From Thermodesulfobacteriaceae bacterium (GTDB lineage: Bacteria; Desulfobacterota; Thermodesulfobacteria; Thermodesulfobacteriales; Thermodesulfobacteriaceae), in the NCBI GenBank assembly GCA_025062245.1, contig JANXAD010000011.1, positions 1 through 50,082 of the forward strand: DNA of 50,082 nucleotides, written 5' to 3'. Under the pieces are notes generated by a model. It was not told the DNA's origin, searched no databases, and worked only from the letters and a program-made list of their open reading frames with translations. Within the stretch, counting starts at the first letter, position 1. Every line of letters starts with the position of its first letter. Shown piece by piece: positions 45,159-50,082 of the stretch. The position numbers and the translations under genes were made by a program.

Positions 45159-45830
45159 TTAAATTTCAATAAAACAATCGGGATAGAAAGTTTTAACTTT
45201 TTCTAAGAGTTTTTCTATTTCATCCTTCAAAAGATTCTTCTCTTTGAGATTTAGTGAAAAAATAATAAACTCTGAAATGGAAAAGGAAGTTAAAATTCCA
45301 TAATAGTCTGAGTAATTTTTGATTACCAAAATTCCTAAAAAAGGGACTAAAGAAAGAAGTTCTTCACAACTTCCTCTTATTTGAAAAAGTAGGATCAAAT
45401 GTTTAGATTTTAAATGGGCTGGTAAAAAGTGTTTTTCCTCTTCAGTTAAGAGTTCTATAATTAGGTCTTGAGAAGTGATAATAGAGTGTTTAGGCATACA
45501 ATCTTTAAAGAAATCCTTAGGAAGTTTTTTAGAAAGAACTAAGAAAAGGGCCTTTACCAGCCTTAAATCCAAATGTTCCCTAAAAAGAATTCTTAAAGTA
45601 AACATCGGAAGAGTTAAAATAAACTCTCGTTTCCCTACTTCATCGAATTTTATATGGGGAGGAGTTCTTTCTAAAAATTTATAAATAGGACTATCACTTA
45701 GGGAGTTAATTTTTAAGGTTAAGTAGTAAAGTTTAGAAAGTTCTTCAAGAGAGAGTTTAAATTGAGTTTTAAAGTATTGTAAAAACTCTTTAGGTTTTGA
45801 AGGAAACTCATTTATCCAAGCTATCTTCAT
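45159..45830 (-). CDS. Hypothetical protein coupled to ispD
   Basis: A 223-residue soluble protein I do not recognise. It is rich in Leu, Lys, Phe and Glu, with no signal peptide, membrane segment or cysteine cluster. The middle (TLPMFTLRILFREHLD) and the late part (LILLFQIRGSCEELL) look like a helical region followed by alternating strands. It overlaps the end of ispD by 23 bases and precedes acn by 28, so it is surely expressed with them. Confidence 0.65.
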   Translation of the reverse strand: MKIAWINEFPSKPKEFLQYFKTQFKLSLEELSKLYYLTLKINSLSDSPIYKFLERTPPHIKFDEVGKREFILTLPMFTLRILFREHLDLRLVKALFLVLSKKLPKDFFKDCMPKHSIITSQDLIIELLTEEEKHFLPAHLKSKHLILLFQIRGSCEELLSLVPFLGILVIKNYSDYYGILTSFSISEFIIFSLNLKEKNLLKDEIEKLLEKVKTFYPDCFIEI

Positions 45831-46536
45831 CTGTTTTTAAACCTTCTAACAAAGAAATTATTTTACCTTCCATAAGTTTTTGGGTCAAGATCAAATCTTC
45901 TGGATAGGTAATTTTAAAGTTTAAAAGGGAACCCTCTACCATTTTAACAAAATAACCAAAATGGAGAAGTAGGGAGCTTTCGTCAGGAAAAAGCAAGTTT
46001 TCCTTTTCTGCTTGATTTAAACAAAACCTTAAAATTTCAGCTTTTATACCTTGAGGTGTTTGAACCTGGTATAGTCCTTCTCTGGGGAAATTTTTTTTAA
46101 GCCATCCTCCCTCCACTTGAGTTAAAGTATCTCTCACGGGAATAGCAGGAATAGCTGCTTGATACTTTAAGGTAGCCTCAATAATTTTAGTGATAAGATT
46201 AGCACTGATAAAAGGTCTTACTGCATCGTGAACCAAGAATATTTCAGTATTATAAGGAGCTGCCCTTACTCCAGCCCAAACAGAAGCTTGCCTGGTTTCT
46301 CCCCCCAAAATAATTTTTTTGACTTTTTTAAATCTATGTTGAATAACTAATTTCTCTAAATAGTTTAAATAATTGGAAGAAGTTGCAACTATAATTTCAT
46401 CTACTTGAGGATGATTTTCAAAGGTTTTTAAGGTATAAATGATAAGAGGAACATCCTTTATAGAAAAAAACTGTTTAGGAATGGTAAAACCTACCCTTTT
46501 ACCCTCACCAGCTGCAGGAATTATGGCTACAATCAT
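45808..46536 (-). CDS. ispD: 2-C-methyl-D-erythritol 4-phosphate cytidylyltransferase
   Basis: A 242-residue nucleotidyltransferase of the non-mevalonate isoprenoid pathway. IIPAAGEGKRVGFTIPKQF is the CTP-binding signature, with FLVHDAVRPFIS and AIPVRDTLTQVEGG further on, and LYQVQTPQGIK. An ispF-type domain is not fused and no ispF gene follows; the next gene is unknown. It heads the long minus-strand run and is divergent from the UvrD-like gene, 60 bases away. Confidence 0.93.
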   Translation of the reverse strand: MIVAIIPAAGEGKRVGFTIPKQFFSIKDVPLIIYTLKTFENHPQVDEIIVATSSNYLNYLEKLVIQHRFKKVKKIILGGETRQASVWAGVRAAPYNTEIFLVHDAVRPFISANLITKIIEATLKYQAAIPAIPVRDTLTQVEGGWLKKNFPREGLYQVQTPQGIKAEILRFCLNQAEKENLLFPDESSLLLHFGYFVKMVEGSLLNFKITYPEDLILTQKLMEGKIISLLEGLKTDEDSLDK

Positions 46537-46580
46537 TAAACCCTAATTCTATCAATTTTTCTTAATTTTTCAAAATAAAA

Positions 46581-46589
46581 TGCTATAAT
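46581..46589 (+). promoter_or_regulatory. Extended -10 promoter of a leaderless gene
   Basis: TGCTATAAT is a perfect extended -10 element. Its last T is 7 bases before the ATG at 46597, so transcription should start at or one base before the ATG. No ribosome site can exist in between. The -35 region (CTTAAT, 46561-46566) is poor, which is usual with an extended -10. Confidence 0.65.
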
Positions 46590-46596
46590 GTTACTC

Positions 46597-48090
46597 ATGT
46601 TTGAAAAATATACTGAAGAACAAAAAAAGATTATCTTAGAAAAGGAAGACCTTTTAGTAATAGCGGGTCCTGGTACAGGAAAGACCTACACCTTAATCGG
46701 AAAAATTAAACATCTTTTAGAAAAGGAAAAAGTTTTTCCTGAAAAAATTTCAATTTTAACCTATGCAGTTAAAACTTCTCAAGAACTTAAAGAAAAATTA
46801 AAGGGGGAGCATTTAGATTTTATAAAAGTAGATACCTTTCATGGATTAGCTTACGATCTTTGGAGAGATTACTATGGAAAGTCTCCTTCTATAATTTCTG
46901 AAGAGGAAAGAAAAAAAATCTGTGAAAAACTTTTTCCTAAACAAAAAAACCCCCTTAAAAACTTTCAAAACAAAGTTTTTTATTTTGAATATCTAAAAAA
47001 GAGGGGGATTTTAGATTTTGATCTTCTTTTTTATGAAATTAAGAAAATTCCTAAAAAATTTGAAAAAGGCTTTATTATAATTGATGAGTTTCAAGATCTA
47101 TCTCCTGATATTTTAAATTTTTTATCTAAGTTTAAAGAGGCAACCTTTACCTTTTTAGGAGATCCCTATCAATCTATCTACAGTTTTAAAGGAGTAAATT
47201 TGGAATATCTTAAGAATTTTTTAAATCTTTTTAAGCCTAAGCTTAAAGAATTAACCCTTTCTCTAAGTTTTAGGTGCCCTGAAGTTCTTCTTGAGTATGC
47301 TAAAAAGTTTAAAGTTTCTCCTTGGAAGGAAGTAAATTTTAAGGGACTTTCAAAGGGGGGAATAGTAGAAGGTTATTTTTTAGAAAATATATGGGAAGAA
47401 GCTAAATTTTTGAGCAAACTAATAAGGGAATTGATAGGAGGTTTAAGTTTAGAAGAGGCTAAGCAAACCTCTACTTCTCCCTCTCAAATTTTTGTTTTAA
47501 GTAGAATTAAAGAGGTATTTAAGGTTTTAAAGGAGAATTTAATCAAGGAAGGATTTCCGGTAAGCTTCCCTGAGGATGAAGCCAAAGAATATTTAAATCA
47601 AATTCAAAAAATTTTGGAAAATAATAATTTCAAAAAATTTCCCCAAATTTTTATTAAAAGGAATCCCTCTATAGAAATGGAAAGTTTTATAAAAAATATA
47701 TGGTATTTAAGTGGAGAGGAAGAAGAAAAATTCTGGTTCTATCTTAAAAAGTTAGAAACCTTAGATCTTATTTTTCCCAAAAGAGAAGGAATTAACTTTC
47801 TTTCCATTCACGGTTCTAAGGGTTTAGAAGCAGATTATGTTTTCTTGGTAGGAGCAGAGGAGGACCTTATTCCTTTAAAAATTTTTAAGGATACTTTAGA
47901 AGATGAGGAAAAAAGATTAGTTTATGTAGCTCTAACCAGGGCCAAAAAGGGATTTTACTTTACAGCTCTTAAAGAAAGAGAAATTTTAAATTTTTCTTTT
48001 AAAAAGGGGTTATCCTCTTATTTTAAAGATTTTCCTTTTAAAATTATAACTTCTCAACCCAAAAAGCCCAAACAAATTAAACTCTTTTAG
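46597..48090 (+). CDS. Compact UvrD/Rep-like superfamily 1 helicase
   Basis: A 497-residue SF1A helicase. The motifs are in order: Walker A GPGTGKT (24-30), Walker B DEFQD (163-167), motif III GDPYQSIYSFKG, motif IV-like LSFRCPEVLLEYA, motif V LSIHGSKGLEADYV and motif VI LVYVALTRAKKG. It is 200 residues or more shorter than UvrD or PcrA, with reduced 1B and 2B insertions and a short C-terminal tail. The start is taken at ATG 46597, because the ATG at 46588 overlaps the TATAAT box. This makes the mRNA leaderless. The stop shares bases with convergent rpoD. Confidence 0.88.
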   Translation: MFEKYTEEQKKIILEKEDLLVIAGPGTGKTYTLIGKIKHLLEKEKVFPEKISILTYAVKTSQELKEKLKGEHLDFIKVDTFHGLAYDLWRDYYGKSPSIISEEERKKICEKLFPKQKNPLKNFQNKVFYFEYLKKRGILDFDLLFYEIKKIPKKFEKGFIIIDEFQDLSPDILNFLSKFKEATFTFLGDPYQSIYSFKGVNLEYLKNFLNLFKPKLKELTLSLSFRCPEVLLEYAKKFKVSPWKEVNFKGLSKGGIVEGYFLENIWEEAKFLSKLIRELIGGLSLEEAKQTSTSPSQIFVLSRIKEVFKVLKENLIKEGFPVSFPEDEAKEYLNQIQKILENNNFKKFPQIFIKRNPSIEMESFIKNIWYLSGEEEEKFWFYLKKLETLDLIFPKREGINFLSIHGSKGLEADYVFLVGAEEDLIPLKIFKDTLEDEEKRLVYVALTRAKKGFYFTALKEREILNFSFKKGLSSYFKDFPFKIITSQPKKPKQIKLF

Positions 48091-49406
48091 TCTCTTAAGT
48101 CAAAATTTTCCTTTTTAGCTAATTGTTTCATTTTAGCTAAAGCTTTCTTCTCTATCTGTCTTATTCTTTCACGAGAGACCTTAAACATATATCCGATTTC
48201 CTCTAAGGTATAACCCTCATATTCTCCTAATCCAAATCTCATACGAATAATTTTTTCTTCTCGAGGAGAGAGGGTAGCTAAAAACTTTTTAATTTTTTCA
48301 GACACATTTTTTTTACGAGTGTTTTCGTAAGGAGAAGGACTCTTTTTATTTTCTATAAAATTACCCAAAGTACTTTCTTCATCCCCTATGGGAGTTTCTA
48401 AAGAAACGGGCTCTTTAGAGGTTTCAAAGATAACCAAAATTTTTTCATAAGGAACCCCTGTTTTTTGAGAAAGTTCTTCAGGAGTAGGTTCTCTTCCTAA
48501 CTCTTTAGAAAGTTCGTAAAAGGCTTTAAAAACATGATTTCTTAGTTCTAAAAAGTGCACCGGAAGCCTTATAGTGCGAGTTTTATCTAAGATAGCTCTG
48601 GTAATCGATTGTCTAATCCACCAAGAAGCATAGGTACTAAATTTATTACCCTTTCTATAATCAAACCGATATACCGCTCTCATTAAACCCAAGTTTCCTT
48701 CTTGAATAAGATCTGCTAAGGAAAGTCCCTGCTTTATGTATTTTTTAGCTATTGAAACTACCAATCTTAGATTAGCTCTTACCATCTCATCCTTAGCTTT
48801 TTCTATTTGAAAAATACAATCTTTAATTTTTTTACAAAATGATTTAACTTCGTTTTTGCTGTACTTTTTTTCACATTCACTTATCATTCTTTCCAAATAG
48901 TTTACATAAGTTTTTTTAGGTTTTAAATTGGGATCTCTTTTTTTCCATTCCCTAATTTGCTCTTTAAGTTCCTTTATTTCCTTACAATAAAGATTAGTAT
49001 TTTCTACAGTTTCAATAATAGTATAAAAACCTTCTCTAATCTGCTTAGAAAGTTCTTCCTCTCTTTCAGGAGTAAGTAATTCATATTTTCCCATTTCTTT
49101 AAGATACAAAGAGAGAAGTTCTTCACTCCCAGGTTCGCTAATGGATTCTTCCTCATCTAATTCACCTTCTATAAAGGAGGAAAGTTCTTTGATTTTATCC
49201 TGAGCTTTTTTTTCTATGTATTCCTCCCTTTCATAGGGATCAAGTTCCTTAAGTTCAATTCCATAACTTTCAAGTAAATCAAAAATTTCTTCCATTTTAT
49301 CAGGATCATTATATTCTTCTGGAAGAATACGATTTAATAAATCATAGGTAAGCTGTCCTGACTTGCCTAACTGTAAAATTTTTTCTTCTAAATCCTTAGT
49401 TGCCAT
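48087..49406 (-). CDS. rpoD: RNA polymerase primary sigma factor RpoD (sigma-70)
   Basis: A 439-residue group 1 sigma factor. An acidic N-terminal region 1.1 (about 1-95) is followed by region 1.2 (LLSLYLKEMGKYELLTPERE). Region 2 is nearly invariant (NLRLVVSIAKKY, DLIQEGNLGLMRAVYRFDY, FSTYASWWIRQ), region 3 opens with RTIRLPVH, and region 4 has IIRMRFGLGE and VSRERIRQIE. The non-conserved insert is short, about 60-70 residues. The preserved -10/-35 recognition regions agree with the consensus-like promoters seen in the window. A GAGGTGGG ribosome site precedes the ATG. Confidence 0.97.
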   Translation of the reverse strand: MATKDLEEKILQLGKSGQLTYDLLNRILPEEYNDPDKMEEIFDLLESYGIELKELDPYEREEYIEKKAQDKIKELSSFIEGELDEEESISEPGSEELLSLYLKEMGKYELLTPEREEELSKQIREGFYTIIETVENTNLYCKEIKELKEQIREWKKRDPNLKPKKTYVNYLERMISECEKKYSKNEVKSFCKKIKDCIFQIEKAKDEMVRANLRLVVSIAKKYIKQGLSLADLIQEGNLGLMRAVYRFDYRKGNKFSTYASWWIRQSITRAILDKTRTIRLPVHFLELRNHVFKAFYELSKELGREPTPEELSQKTGVPYEKILVIFETSKEPVSLETPIGDEESTLGNFIENKKSPSPYENTRKKNVSEKIKKFLATLSPREEKIIRMRFGLGEYEGYTLEEIGYMFKVSRERIRQIEKKALAKMKQLAKKENFDLRD

Positions 49407-50082
49407 TATAACTTACCCACCTCTTTTTATTGACTATTTTTTAAAATATACTTAAAATTTTAAATACCAAAAATTAATTGTTAAAATTTTCATTTTCTTT
49501 CAATGAAAAAGAAATTATAATAAAGATACTTTTAGATATTGTTCATTTAATTTTTTTTGGCAAGTTCCAATTTAAAGAAAAAAGTTTAATATTTAATAAA
49601 TTTCGAAATACAAAATATTTTATTTTAATTTTTATTAAAAATTTGGCAATTTTATTCAATTTTAAAATATTTTTTAAAAATTTATTTTTTAAAAATTTCA
49701 CCCCCTATTTTAAGTTCACCTAACAATATAATTAATATAAATATTTTTTAATTTTTTTCAAGTAAAGTTGAGATTATTTGAAAATTATTCAAATAGGAGA
49801 TCAATTTAGAGAAACAACAAAGATAAAGGTTTTTAAAGGTAATAGAACTAAAATGTTATTGCTCTCCCTTTTGGGGACATTTTAAATATTAGAGTAAAGT
49901 TAATTCAAGGGAGAAATTAGAAAACTTACCACAGAAGAAAAATTCCATACACGAAAAACCTCGACACTTTGCAGAGAGGTTAAAAAAATAAAAAATTAAA
50001 TCTCGGCGAAATATAGGAAAAGATTAATTCTTGAATTTATGACTTACTCAATTATTATAAAAATTATGAAGCTTCCTATTGG
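49407..50082. other. Extremely AT-rich gene-free interval upstream of rpoD
   Basis: This 676-base stretch has no supportable gene. The one longer open frame (49478-49723) is nearly all Phe, Leu, Ile, Lys and Asn codons, as expected from random AT-rich DNA. 49440-49760 is the most AT-biased part of the window. From about 49770 composition becomes more mixed, possibly the end of something outside the window. The rpoD promoter must lie next to 49407, but no good match stands out. Confidence 0.6.
49776..49794. repeat. Short inverted repeat
   Basis: ATTTGAA (49776-49782) and TTCAAAT (49788-49794) are perfect 7-base arms around a 5-base AT loop. It could be an operator for an unknown dimeric regulator, or chance in AT-rich DNA. 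Confidence 0.25.

Noticed and set aside
49478-49723. 81-codon plus-strand open frame
   Set aside because: The protein is almost entirely Phe, Leu, Ile, Lys and Asn, as expected from random AT-rich DNA, and lacks a ribosome site.
1-50082. tRNA, rRNA and riboswitch genes
   Set aside because: Intergenic gaps were read for cloverleaf-like or conserved riboswitch sequences and none was found; a covariance-model scan could still detect a small RNA missed by eye.

Overview
The window is a gene-dense, AT-rich stretch (roughly one third G+C by eye) of a bacterial chromosome, most likely from a thermophilic, anaerobic sulfate or sulfur metaboliser of the Thermodesulfobacteria type (Thermodesulfobacterium/Caldimicrobium-like). 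This placement is inferred from several features: proteins rich in Lys and Glu, an AhbC-like radical SAM enzyme of the siroheme-dependent heme pathway, an STT3-type oligosaccharyltransferase, an 'RNA ligase partner' PIN protein shared with archaea, and a one-piece 648-residue aconitase. No rRNA, tRNA or complete mobile element is visible.

Layout. 1-569 is gene-poor, with a decayed transposase tail. 570-5256 (+) is a probable operon: a ClpX-like unfoldase lacking the zinc-finger domain, a single-domain pseudo-receiver, AhbC, a 10-formyl-THF hydrolase-like formyltransferase and a stand-alone IMP cyclohydrolase. 5257-6020 has no gene but holds a decayed CRISPR array, an imperfect direct repeat and inverted repeats. 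6021-9806 (+) is the shikimate block aroD-aroE-aroA-aroK followed by a CheX-like gene. 9812-11768 (-) holds a uracil-DNA glycosylase-like protein and NfeD. 11870-16171 (+) is icd-leuS-lptE, and 16176-16757 (-) is the PIN protein. 16825-28455 (+) runs stt3, a cupin, argB, valS, a PilZ protein, a BPL_N-like protein, rplM-rpsI, argC, truA and an aspartate aminotransferase. 28452-36288 (-) is one long run: sbcD, dapB, an Mrp-like ATPase, a DUF364-like protein, a small membrane protein, murI, argD, a CBS protein, a DUF47 protein and a PiT phosphate transporter. 36289-37024 is gene-free with decayed reading frames. 37025-46536 (-) runs ispD, an unknown gene, acn, a MltB-like transglycosylase, an M24 peptidase, pyrG, a PHP phosphatase, nadA and rlmE. 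46597-48090 (+) is a compact UvrD-like helicase. 48087-49406 (-) is rpoD, followed by an extremely AT-rich gene-free tail.

How the genes fit together. Most genes are housekeeping: aromatic amino acid, arginine and lysine/peptidoglycan precursors, purine, CTP, NAD, isoprenoid and TCA enzymes, two tRNA synthetases, two ribosomal proteins and the primary sigma factor. All four convergent gene junctions in the window either share stop-codon bases or are 4-5 bp apart, which leaves no room for hairpin terminators.

The most unusual items are: (1) the ClpX-like unfoldase paired with a receiver protein that has lost its phosphorylation residues, recalling the CpdR/RssB adaptor principle, and coupled to a heme-pathway enzyme; (2) the IMP cyclohydrolase with no AICAR transformylase half, next to a formyltransferase/hydrolase-family protein; (3) the CRISPR remnant; (4) an oligosaccharyltransferase with no glycan-assembly genes nearby; (5) an apparently leaderless UvrD-like helicase gene.
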